From GCA-2683135 sp964507445 (GTDB lineage Bacteria; Planctomycetota; GCA-002687715), in the NCBI GenBank assembly GCA_964507445.1, contig CAZDQF010000017.1, positions 1 through 64,000 on the forward strand: 64,000 nt of DNA, read 5' to 3'. Each line of letters opens with the position of its first letter. Position 1 is the stretch's first letter. The notes beneath the pieces were generated by a model. The model was not told the origin of the DNA, made no database searches, and saw only the letters and a program-made list of their open reading frames with translations. Both the position numbers and the translations under genes were made by a program. This document shows, in pieces, positions 49,388 to 57,787 of the stretch.

Positions 49388-49429
49388 GGGCCGGTCAGTA
49401 TAGCGGCTGCGGACCGACCGGTGCCCGGC

Positions 49430-50746
49430 TCAGGACCCGATGGCGCGATCCACCACGTGCAACGCCTTGTCAATGATGGCGAAGCCCTCCCGCAGCTGCT
49501 CCTCGTTGATCACCAGGGGCGGGTTGACGAAGAAGGTCCCCCCCCAGACCACGGTGAACAGGCCGCGGTTCAGCAGCTCGGCGTTGAACTCCTTCATCAC
49601 CGGGTGGGCGCCCCTGAAAGGCACCAGCCGGGCACCGTCCTGCGTACCCAATTCCACCAGACCGAACAGCCCGATGTTCCGTGTGGTGCGCACGGAGGGG
49701 TGGGCCTCCTCAAGGCGCTCCATCTCCTCCCGCATGACCGGTCCCAGACGAGCGGCGTTGCCGACCAGATCCTCGTCAGCGATGACGTCCAGCACCGCGA
49801 GGGCCGTGGCGCAGGCCAGGGCGTGGGAGTTGTAGGTCAACCCACCCCAGTACACGTTCTCGCGGAAGTGCTCCGCCAGGTGGCGGCGCATGCCCACGGC
49901 CCCCATGGGGACGTAGGAGCTGGTCAGGCCCTTCGCCATGGTCACGAGATCCGGGACGATCCCCGCGTGCTCGAAGGCGAACATCCTGCCCGTCCGACCG
50001 AACCCGGACATGACCTCGTCGCACACCAGGAGGATGCCGTGGCGCTCGGTCAGCTCCCTGACGCCTTCCACCCAGCCCGCCGGGGGCGGGACGACGCCGT
50101 TGGTGCCGATGATCGGCTCCATGAAGAAGGCGGCGATGTGCTCGGGGCCCTCGTACTGGATCACCTCCTCCAGGTAGGTCAGGTGATTGCGCGTGATCTC
50201 CTCCGCGGACTCGCCGAAGGAGTAGTCGTAGGGCTGCGGGTCCATGACACGCACCACCCCCGGCATCCCCGGCTCATGTTGCAGGCGCCGCGGGTCACCG
50301 GACAGCTGCATGCAGGCGTGGGTACCCCCGTGGTAGCTGCGGTATCGGGACAGGATCTTGTGCCGGCCCGTGTACTGCCGCGACACGTTGATGGCGCTCT
50401 CGTTGGCGTCCGCCCCTCCGAGGGTGAAGAAGAAGGCGTCCATGTCCCCGGGCATGATGGCCGCCAGCCGCTCACCGAGGCGGGCGCGAGGCTCCGTGGC
50501 CGATCCGGGCCAGGCGAAGGTCAGCTTGTCCATCTGCTCCTTCATGGCTTCGAGGACGCGAGGGTGGCCGTGGCCCACGTGGACGGACATGAGCTGGCTG
50601 TTGAAGTCCAGGTACCGCTTGCCGTCCGGGTCCGTGAAGTGCACCCCCTGAGCGCTCTCCACCGGCAGGGGCTTCACCTGTCCGGTGGCGGACCACGCGA
50701 ACAAGGTGTGCTCCTGACAGAGCCGGATCATCTCCTCTGCATTCAT
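49430..50746 (-). CDS. Class III PLP aminotransferase (omega-amino acid type)
   Basis: 438 residues. PLP Lys in TMAKGLTSSYVPMGAVG, DEVMSGFGRTGRMF, and the substrate loop FTLGGADANESAINVSRQYT. The family covers beta-alanine/pyruvate and omega-amino acid aminotransferases. It follows mmsA by 4 bases on the same strand. It would convert beta-alanine or 3-aminoisobutyrate to the semialdehyde that MmsA oxidises, giving acetyl- or propionyl-CoA. Confidence 0.9.
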   Translation of the reverse strand: MNAEEMIRLCQEHTLFAWSATGQVKPLPVESAQGVHFTDPDGKRYLDFNSQLMSVHVGHGHPRVLEAMKEQMDKLTFAWPGSATEPRARLGERLAAIMPGDMDAFFFTLGGADANESAINVSRQYTGRHKILSRYRSYHGGTHACMQLSGDPRRLQHEPGMPGVVRVMDPQPYDYSFGESAEEITRNHLTYLEEVIQYEGPEHIAAFFMEPIIGTNGVVPPPAGWVEGVRELTERHGILLVCDEVMSGFGRTGRMFAFEHAGIVPDLVTMAKGLTSSYVPMGAVGMRRHLAEHFRENVYWGGLTYNSHALACATALAVLDVIADEDLVGNAARLGPVMREEMERLEEAHPSVRTTRNIGLFGLVELGTQDGARLVPFRGAHPVMKEFNAELLNRGLFTVVWGGTFFVNPPLVINEEQLREGFAIIDKALHVVDRAIGS

Positions 50747-50750
50747 CGCT

Positions 50751-52238
50751 TCAGCTCATCCATGTCTGGTCTCTCTGCGACGCCCACTTGGACGTGATCT
50801 TCCGTGGTCGGGTCCAGAACCGGAACCCGTCCCGGCCCGTGAGGTTGCCGTGTCCGAACAGGGAGTTGTTCCAGCCACCGAACCCGAAGGGCTCCCGCGG
50901 CACCGGCACCCCCACGTTGACGCCGCACATGCCCGCGGACACCCGCTCCATGACCTCCCGGGCCACCTCCCCGGAGGTGGTGTAGACGCTGGAGGCGTTG
51001 CCGTACTCGGACCCGTTCTCCACGGCGATGGCCTGATCCAGGCTGTCCACGCGGATCACGGAGAGCACCGGCCCGAACACCTCCTCGCTGCCCACGGGCA
51101 TCTCCGGCCGGACGCCGTCGAGGATCGTGGGGCCGACCCAGTACCCGCCGTCCGTGGCCCGCTGCCCCCGACCGTCCACCAGCACCCGGGCCCCGGCCGC
51201 CACGGCGGCGTCGATGTAGGCGTTGATACGCTCCATGGAGTGCTGGCTGGTGACCGGTCCCATGTCCTCCCCCACCCGGATACCGGCGGCGCTCTGCACC
51301 ACCTCGTCCAGGATGTGATCCACGTCGCCGACCCCCAACATGACCGACGCGGCCATGCAACGTTGACCGGCGCATCCGGTGAAGGAGTCCACCACATTCC
51401 GGGCGGTCAATTCCACATCAGCGTCGGGGACGACGATGAGGTGGTTCTTGGCGCCGCCGAGGCACAGCAGGCGCTTGCCCGTGGCGGCTCCCCGTTCGTA
51501 GACGTTCCGGGCGACGGCCGTGGACCCCACGAACGCCAGGGCCGCGATGTCAGGAGCAACCGCCAACGCCTCCACCGCCTCGCGGCCACCGTTCACCACG
51601 TTCAGGATCCCGTCCGGGAGCCCCGCCTCCTTGAACAACGCGGCCAGACGCTGCATGGACAGGGGCACCTGCTCCGAGGGTTTGATGATGAAGGCGTTGC
51701 CGCCGACGATGGCCTGGGGGAGCATCCACATGGGGACCATCACCGGGAAGTTGAAGGGGCAGATCCCCGCCACGACCCCCAGGGGCTCGTGCACCATCAT
51801 GCAGTTGACGCCGCGGCTCACGTCCAGCTGCTGTCCCGTGGCCAGGTTGGGCAGCGAGCACCCGAACTCGACGCACTCGATGGCCTTGGCCACGCTGGCG
51901 GACGCCTCCGCGAAGGTCTTGCCGTTCTCGTGGGACGCCAGCCACGCCAGCTCTTCCTGGTCACGGATCAGGAGCTCGCGCAGCCCATAGAACACCTGCG
52001 CCCGGTCCCGGATGGACGCCTGCCCCCAGCTGGGCTGGGCCGCCCGCGCCGCCTTCACGGCCGCCTCCACCGCCGCGGCGCCGCTCAACGGGACGCGCCC
52101 CATGGCCTCACCGTGCCGCGGATTCACCACGTCCACCAACGCCGCGTCCGGGTCCTCCACGAACACCCCGTCGATGAAGTTCCGCGCGTCCACGAACCGG
52201 CGGAAGGCGTAGCTGGTGGCCTCGAACTTGCCGAGCAT
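50751..52238 (-). CDS. mmsA: Methylmalonate-semialdehyde dehydrogenase (CoA-acylating)
   Basis: 495 residues from the ATG at 52238, with GGAGA and 7-base spacing; an earlier start at 52265 is not supported. Aldehyde dehydrogenase fold: NFIDGVFVEDPDAALVDVVN at the start, catalytic Cys in CAGQRCMAASVML. PREPFGFGGWNNSLFG is diagnostic of MmsA rather than other ALDHs. Oxidises methylmalonate or malonate semialdehyde to propionyl- or acetyl-CoA in valine, thymine and beta-alanine catabolism. Confidence 0.94.
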   Translation of the reverse strand: MLGKFEATSYAFRRFVDARNFIDGVFVEDPDAALVDVVNPRHGEAMGRVPLSGAAAVEAAVKAARAAQPSWGQASIRDRAQVFYGLRELLIRDQEELAWLASHENGKTFAEASASVAKAIECVEFGCSLPNLATGQQLDVSRGVNCMMVHEPLGVVAGICPFNFPVMVPMWMLPQAIVGGNAFIIKPSEQVPLSMQRLAALFKEAGLPDGILNVVNGGREAVEALAVAPDIAALAFVGSTAVARNVYERGAATGKRLLCLGGAKNHLIVVPDADVELTARNVVDSFTGCAGQRCMAASVMLGVGDVDHILDEVVQSAAGIRVGEDMGPVTSQHSMERINAYIDAAVAAGARVLVDGRGQRATDGGYWVGPTILDGVRPEMPVGSEEVFGPVLSVIRVDSLDQAIAVENGSEYGNASSVYTTSGEVAREVMERVSAGMCGVNVGVPVPREPFGFGGWNNSLFGHGNLTGRDGFRFWTRPRKITSKWASQRDQTWMS

Positions 52239-52416
52239 GGTGCGGTCTCCGTCAGAGGACGCCAACCGGGCGGGGGGTGCCGCCGGGGTGATCCTCCTGG
52301 AAGACCACCGGACCGGACGTCGCGGTCATCTCAACGCCGGAGCGCACCGTTGTCCAGCACCGGGTTCAAGCAGAACGGAGTTGGCGAGTACGGACCTGGC
52401 AGCGTCGGACTGCGCC

Positions 52417-55400
52417 TCAGGGGCTGGTGCGGACGTCCACCTGACGGATCCGGATGAGCTCCGCGCCCTCCAGGGGTGCCACGCGGAACCAGCGGACGCC
52501 GACCCCCTCGAGAGGCGGGAACACCGCGGTCCGCTCCACCCACTCACCGTCGGCGGGGATGGGCAGGTTCATGGAGCGCATGGGAGCCTCCCCCGGCATG
52601 GAGCCGTAGGCCACGTCCACCCTGACGCGAGCCACCTCCTGGTGACGGGAGACCGCGGCCAGCGCCACCTTGACCTGCAACGGCTGCCCCTCGTCCTTCA
52701 GCAACGGGCTCATGAGCCATGCCTCGTCGCCGGTGGCGGCCCACGTGAACGCTCCCTCCGCGTCCACGGACGCCGCGGTCACCTGCGGCGACAGGATCCA
52801 GGCACCTCGGATCGCCTCCCCATCGTGGGACAAGGCTGCGGGGTCCGCCCCCTCCGCACCGCGCCCCGGAAACGACAGCGGCAGGGTGCGTTCGAACGCC
52901 GCGGGCACGTTCACCGCGTCGGCTCCGGGCCAGACCCCTGCCAGGCGCACGGACAGGTCCCCCCCTTCCGCGGGCGCCACCCCGGGCAACCACACCCACG
53001 CGGTCTCACCGGCCGGGAGTCCGCCGTCCGCCAGGGGGAGCTTCCTCACGCTGAAGGGCAGCCGATCCTCACCACGGGCAAAGCCCGCCAGGAACAGGGG
53101 CGCCACAGGCCAGCGGCCTCCGGGCAGGAAGGCCGGCCCCGGATTCCGCACCCGAGCACGCCACAGCCCGGGCTGCGACGGCACCTGAGACACCAGGGGC
53201 GACGCCTCCACCTCCTCGATCACCAAGGGGAGGCGATCCGGCGCCCGGAGCGCCGCGGGCAGATGGCGCGCCGCCGTCTTCCACGCGTCCACGGCGCCGC
53301 TGGCACGCACACGGTCACACAGGGCGTCCCGTTCTTCCGTTCGGCCCAGCAGATGCCACGAGCGCGCCGCCTGCAACAGGCACGGCGCGGCGGAACGATC
53401 GTCTCCCAGTGACGCCGCGGCCTTCAACCAGAGGTCCACGGCCGCCCGCGTCCGCCCTGCGGCCGCACCATCCCGGGCCTCCGCGGCCGCACGACCTGCC
53501 GCCTCGAGCTCGGCGCGACGCGCCGGCCCCAGGACCTGATCCGCCACCTGACGGGCGCGCTGCTGCCCCTCCGGGTCCCACGCGGAGAGAGAGGCGGACC
53601 AGGCGATGGCGGCGTCCGCGGGATCAAGCCGCGACAGCAACGAGAGGGCGGCGGCCCGCACCCGATGATCTACGAACGGCTCCTGCAGCAGGTCCCAGAG
53701 CGCCGGGACCACGGAAGAGGCAGGCACGCCGGCGAGGCCCTCCAGCACCAGCACCGCACGCTCCGGATGGGTCGCCAGCGGAACGACGCGGGCCTCGAGA
53801 GAGGGACGGTGCGAGGCGTCCCCCGACATGCTCAGGCCCACCTGACCCAGGAGCCGATCCAACCCTCGCGGCCCCGCCGCCGCACCCTGCAAGACCGTAC
53901 GCCCGGCGTCGTCCCCGGCCCGCGCCAGCATCACCGCGGCGCGCAGCGCGACAGGTCGCGGCGCCGTCAACAGAGACCGCAGGGTCTCGTCGCGCTCCTC
54001 GGCGGCGGTCCGGTCGTCCCGCGGCCCCCGCAACAACAAGTCCAGCCCCGCCACGGCGCTGGCCCACCCATGGTCCGGCGCCAGCAGGCCCCAGGCGAAG
54101 GGGCGCACATCCGATCCCAGCACCGGCTCACAGGCCAGCAACAGGAGCCGACGCTCCCGCTCGCCCACCCCGGGGTCCTGGAGCACCAGGGGCAACGCCT
54201 CCCTCAGGCCCGGCTCCCGACCCCGCACCGCCTTCATGAGCCGCCCGACGCGCTCCTCCGACGGCAGCTCGCGGACCTGATCCAGCAAGCCCGGCGCGGC
54301 CTCCACCGGGTCACGGTTGATGGTCCTGCACTCCCGCTTCAACACCGCCAGCATGCCCTGCATGCGCGCCAGGACATCGGGTCGCTCGGCGGCGACGTTC
54401 AACAACTCCCCCGGGTCCACCGCCATGTCATAGAGCTCGGCGATGCCGTCCGTGGGGTTCCAGATGAACTTGTACTGCTCGTGACGGAAGGCGTCCCGGT
54501 TGGCGGAGGTGGAGGACAGCTCCGCGATGGTCCCGGGGAGCTCCGCCAGCTGCACCTGCTCCGGTGCGTCCTCGTCGCCGTCGCCTCCGAGCATGAGGGG
54601 GATCAGGCTGCTGCCCTGCAAGGGGAGCTCGTGGTCGATGTCGAGCAGGTCGAGCACCGTGGGCATGATGTCCACGTTCTCCACCAGGTTGGTGATGACC
54701 CGCGGCCCCACCTGGGGGGCGCGCACGATCAAGGGAACATGGAGCTGTTCTTCATAGAGGGTCGAGCCGTGATACCAGGTGCCGTGGTGGCCGAAGGCCT
54801 CGCCGTGGTCCGAGTTCACCACGATGACCGTCCTGTCCAGTTCCCCTCGCTCCCGCAGGGCCTCCATGACCCTGCCGATCTCCGCGTCGGCGCGGGCGAT
54901 CTCCGACAGGTAGCGCTCCTCGAGACCGTTGCCGAAGTCGTGCTCCTCGTGGAATCGATAGGGGCGGTGCGGCTCCATGTAGTGCAGCCACAGGCACCAC
55001 CGGCGATCCCCCGCCTGCTCCAGGAAGGTCAGGGCGCAGTGGGTCTGCGCCGGCCCGTCATATCGCCAGGTCTTGGGTCTCCCCGGCTGGACCACCTCGA
55101 AGCCCTCGGCCATGACCTGGTATTGACCGGCGCCCAGCTCCGTCGCCGGCACCCCCGGGACCGTCCCCGTGTAGAACCCGCGCTCTCGCAGCAGGCCCGC
55201 GAGGGTCAGGTTGTTCTCCTGTCGCTCGTCGATGTCGCGGCTGGACCGGAACAGCGGCGTGGCCGTGGGGTATCGGCCGTAGAACATGGACTGGAAGGAG
55301 TAGTGGGTGATGGGGAATTGGGACGCCGCGTTGGCGAACCGGGTCCCCTTGGCGGCCAGCTGGTCCAGCACCGGCGTGGTCACCGGACGCCGACCGTAGC

Positions 55401-56322
55401 AGGACAGCCCGTCGGCCCTCAGGGTGTCCACGGTGATCCAGAGCAGGTTCCAGTCCCCGCGGTCCGGCACCGCGGCGTCCAGTCGGCTCCGGATGCGATC
55501 GCGACGGGCGGGGCTCAACTCCGCCAGCCTGCGAGCGGCGAACCCCTCGTCCTCCGTCACGTCACCGCGGTCCGTCTCGGAGCGCGACAGCAGCCGCCAC
55601 AGATCCAGGCACCGGGCGCCGTAACGGGTGCGCTCTCGAAACGCGAAGCGGACGAAGTCCTCCGGCGGCGCCAGCGCCGCGAGGAGCCCCGCCACCAGCA
55701 CCAGCGTCATGCCCCGCCCGGCGCCGTGGCCGCACTTGGCGCTCCAGGGGATCGCCACCGCCAGCCCCAGGCACGCCATCACCAGGACCCACAGGATGGT
55801 GCGCAGGTAGCCGTACGCTCCCAGGACCGCCCATGTATCCAGGGTGTCTCCGCAGACCGCCGCGGCGACGAACACGGACGCCACGACGGCCCCTCCCAAC
55901 GAGGATCCGGACCGGCCCGCGGCGAAGGCCAGCACCCGGACGAACACCGCGGCGCCGACCGCCACCGCCAGAGGAGTCACCAGCCGCAACGGCCACACCA
56001 TGGGGTGGTCGCTGATGGCGGGACCGGAGTAGAGCTTCCAGGAGAGGGCCGCGCCCAGCCCCAGGCCCACCAGCGCCGCCGCCCGGTCGCGCCCGCGCGG
56101 GGCCAGCCGCCGCCCGGTGACGGTCATGAACCCGAACAACAGCCCCAGCGCCGCGCCCGTGACTCCGTAGCGGCCCAGCAACGCCATGCACAGGGGGATC
56201 ACGTTGCCCGACGACTGGGATCCCAGGGCCGCGACGCCCCGGGCCGTATCCACCAGACCGATCCCCAGGCCGCCCACCGCGCCGGCGACACAGACCACCA
56301 CGAGGGTCCGCGGAGCGCTCAT
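52417..56322 (-). CDS. Giant membrane sulfatase/phosphoglycerol-transferase-fold hydrolase
   Basis: 1301 residues from the ATG at 56322, which overlaps the phosphatase stop (ATGA). The N-terminal 300 residues have about seven membrane spans. A sulfatase/alkaline-phosphatase domain follows (about 345-690): NLLWITVDTLRADGLSCYG, VNSDHGEAFGHHGTWYHGST and DIMPTVLDLLDI. The segment of the nucleophile reads ASQFPITHYSFQSMFYGRYP, with no Cys for formylglycine; a Ser or Thr nucleophile would resemble a phosphotransferase. About 600 C-terminal residues are Ala/Leu-rich, HEAT-like, followed by a beta-rich end. The substrate is not identifiable. Confidence 0.8.
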   Translation of the reverse strand: MSAPRTLVVVCVAGAVGGLGIGLVDTARGVAALGSQSSGNVIPLCMALLGRYGVTGAALGLLFGFMTVTGRRLAPRGRDRAAALVGLGLGAALSWKLYSGPAISDHPMVWPLRLVTPLAVAVGAAVFVRVLAFAAGRSGSSLGGAVVASVFVAAAVCGDTLDTWAVLGAYGYLRTILWVLVMACLGLAVAIPWSAKCGHGAGRGMTLVLVAGLLAALAPPEDFVRFAFRERTRYGARCLDLWRLLSRSETDRGDVTEDEGFAARRLAELSPARRDRIRSRLDAAVPDRGDWNLLWITVDTLRADGLSCYGRRPVTTPVLDQLAAKGTRFANAASQFPITHYSFQSMFYGRYPTATPLFRSSRDIDERQENNLTLAGLLRERGFYTGTVPGVPATELGAGQYQVMAEGFEVVQPGRPKTWRYDGPAQTHCALTFLEQAGDRRWCLWLHYMEPHRPYRFHEEHDFGNGLEERYLSEIARADAEIGRVMEALRERGELDRTVIVVNSDHGEAFGHHGTWYHGSTLYEEQLHVPLIVRAPQVGPRVITNLVENVDIMPTVLDLLDIDHELPLQGSSLIPLMLGGDGDEDAPEQVQLAELPGTIAELSSTSANRDAFRHEQYKFIWNPTDGIAELYDMAVDPGELLNVAAERPDVLARMQGMLAVLKRECRTINRDPVEAAPGLLDQVRELPSEERVGRLMKAVRGREPGLREALPLVLQDPGVGERERRLLLLACEPVLGSDVRPFAWGLLAPDHGWASAVAGLDLLLRGPRDDRTAAEERDETLRSLLTAPRPVALRAAVMLARAGDDAGRTVLQGAAAGPRGLDRLLGQVGLSMSGDASHRPSLEARVVPLATHPERAVLVLEGLAGVPASSVVPALWDLLQEPFVDHRVRAAALSLLSRLDPADAAIAWSASLSAWDPEGQQRARQVADQVLGPARRAELEAAGRAAAEARDGAAAGRTRAAVDLWLKAAASLGDDRSAAPCLLQAARSWHLLGRTEERDALCDRVRASGAVDAWKTAARHLPAALRAPDRLPLVIEEVEASPLVSQVPSQPGLWRARVRNPGPAFLPGGRWPVAPLFLAGFARGEDRLPFSVRKLPLADGGLPAGETAWVWLPGVAPAEGGDLSVRLAGVWPGADAVNVPAAFERTLPLSFPGRGAEGADPAALSHDGEAIRGAWILSPQVTAASVDAEGAFTWAATGDEAWLMSPLLKDEGQPLQVKVALAAVSRHQEVARVRVDVAYGSMPGEAPMRSMNLPIPADGEWVERTAVFPPLEGVGVRWFRVAPLEGAELIRIRQVDVRTSP

Positions 56323-56960
56323 GAGCTCACCCCTCCCGGCCCTCCACCGAGCAGTCCATGGTTCCACGCAGCCACCACGGGGGCGTCCCCCTGATAGCGA
56401 ATGACGCTGAGTCCGAACGGGTCGAGCTGCATACGCTGCACCTGTTCCAACCCTACCCCCAGGGCGTTGGCCAGCAGGCAACGAATCGGCCCGGCGTGGC
56501 CGACGTAACAGACCACCTGCCGCTGCTGCCGCCGCAGCTCGGCGTTGACCCCCTTGAGGACGCGGCGGGAGACGGTCACCAGGCTCTCCCCCTCGGGAGG
56601 TTCGGAGCGGCAGAAGTCATGCAGGAACTCCACCGCCGCGGCCTCCTCGCTGGCCACGATCTCGCTCCACGCCCTCCCCTGCCAGGACCCGAAGCGCTGC
56701 TCTCGCAGATCGCGGCGCACGCCGAGGGAGGCGTCCGCGTACCGCGCGATGCGCTCCGCCGTGCCGCGGGCGCGGCGCAGGTCCGACGTGATGACACGGC
56801 TGGGGTTCAGGGTGGCGATGGTCTCGCAGACCTGCCGCTCGTCCGCCGAGGCCTCGCGGGCGAGGGGCGGGTCCGACTGGCCGAGGGCCGCCTGGTCCCA
56901 CCGAGCGGCCACGGGGCCCCGTCGAAGCAACAGCAGGGTGGCGTGGATCTCTCGCGCCAC
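56319..56960 (-). CDS. Histidine-phosphatase-fold protein with RRG in place of RHG
   Basis: 213 residues. The family start LLLLRRGPVAA has Arg where the nucleophilic His of LVRHGE is expected, while the second catalytic His is kept (VVCYVGHAGPIRCLL) along with SDLRRARGTAERIA and EQRFGSWQGRAW. Without the first His, phosphoglycerate-mutase-type catalysis should be lost. The protein could be a pseudoenzyme or binding protein. Co-transcribed with the sulfatase (ATGA overlap) and with the methyltransferase just upstream. Confidence 0.8.
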   Translation of the reverse strand: MAREIHATLLLLRRGPVAARWDQAALGQSDPPLAREASADERQVCETIATLNPSRVITSDLRRARGTAERIARYADASLGVRRDLREQRFGSWQGRAWSEIVASEEAAAVEFLHDFCRSEPPEGESLVTVSRRVLKGVNAELRRQQRQVVCYVGHAGPIRCLLANALGVGLEQVQRMQLDPFGLSVIRYQGDAPVVAAWNHGLLGGGPGGVSS

Positions 56961-56962
56961 GG

Positions 56963-57739
56963 TCAGCTCCTCCTCCGCAGCACCAGGGTCACGTCGCCGC
57001 AGTTCGGGTGCAGCCCCCGGTCCGGGTAGCCCTCCTCCTCCATGGCGTGGACCGCCATGAGGTCGAACCCACCCAGGTCCTCCAGGAGCTGGAGCAGCTC
57101 CGGGTAGCGAAAGGTCTGCAGCTCGTACTCGTCATCCAGCCGCGGTGGGCAGGCCGCCACGCTGCTGGTGAGCAACGTCAGCCTGATGGTCTCGCGACAG
57201 GTCGCGGGATCACGGCGCACGCTCTCGTAGCGCACCGCCGCCATGCCGCCGGATGGGATCAGGGTCGGGGGGCTCTCGAACAGCTCCAGGACCTCCTCGT
57301 CCACCCGGTCGCCGTCGAAGACACAGAGCCCCATGAAGTAGAGGCCCCCGGGGCGCAGCTGACCGTGCACGGACCGCAGGTGCGCGGTCACCGCCTCCAG
57401 ATCCGGGAGGTGCCCGACGGAGGCGCTCATGTTCACCGCCACGTCGAAGGGGCCGCCCGTGAACTCCAGGGCGCGCATGTCTCCCTGGATCAGCTCCGCG
57501 CCCTCTCCGAGCCGTCGGCGTGACTCCTCGATCATCACCGCGGACAGGTCGTTGCCCGCCACCCGATGACCGTAGACGGAGAACGGCAGCAGCCAGGTCG
57601 CGGGCCCGCAGCAAGGGTCCATGACCGACTCCCGCGGGCCGTCCATGTACAGGTCAAGCCAGCGGAGCACCTCCTGAAACAGGTCCGGCTCCGGGGCGAG
57701 CAGCGTGGCGTAGACCTCCGGGTGTGCGTAGAGCTTCAT
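56963..57739 (-). CDS. SAM-dependent methyltransferase
   Basis: 258 residues. Motif I is VMDPCCGPATWLLPFSVYGH (a variant of the GxGxG loop), motif II is NDLSAVMIEESRRRLG and motif III is LIQGDMRALEF. The active-site loop is VAVNMSASVGHLPDLE. This is the class I Rossmann methyltransferase fold; the substrate is unknown. It is divergent from the DUF2062/AsmA-like gene and 2 bases from the phosphatase gene. Confidence 0.88.
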   Translation of the reverse strand: MKLYAHPEVYATLLAPEPDLFQEVLRWLDLYMDGPRESVMDPCCGPATWLLPFSVYGHRVAGNDLSAVMIEESRRRLGEGAELIQGDMRALEFTGGPFDVAVNMSASVGHLPDLEAVTAHLRSVHGQLRPGGLYFMGLCVFDGDRVDEEVLELFESPPTLIPSGGMAAVRYESVRRDPATCRETIRLTLLTSSVAACPPRLDDEYELQTFRYPELLQLLEDLGGFDLMAVHAMEEEGYPDRGLHPNCGDVTLVLRRRS

Positions 57740-57787
57740 CTGCGCGCACAGGGTAGCACCCCGCCCGGTCCGGTTAGACTTCCGTCC

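Noticed and set aside
47546..50797. 1083-residue open frame on the plus strand
   Set aside because: Antisense to topoisomerase VI and the aminotransferase, both with intact catalytic motifs. High GC keeps the opposite strand open; the translation is His/Arg/Gly-rich with no domain.
53665..56394. 909-residue open frame on the plus strand
   Set aside because: Antisense to the sulfatase-fold gene; low-complexity composition and no recognisable motif.
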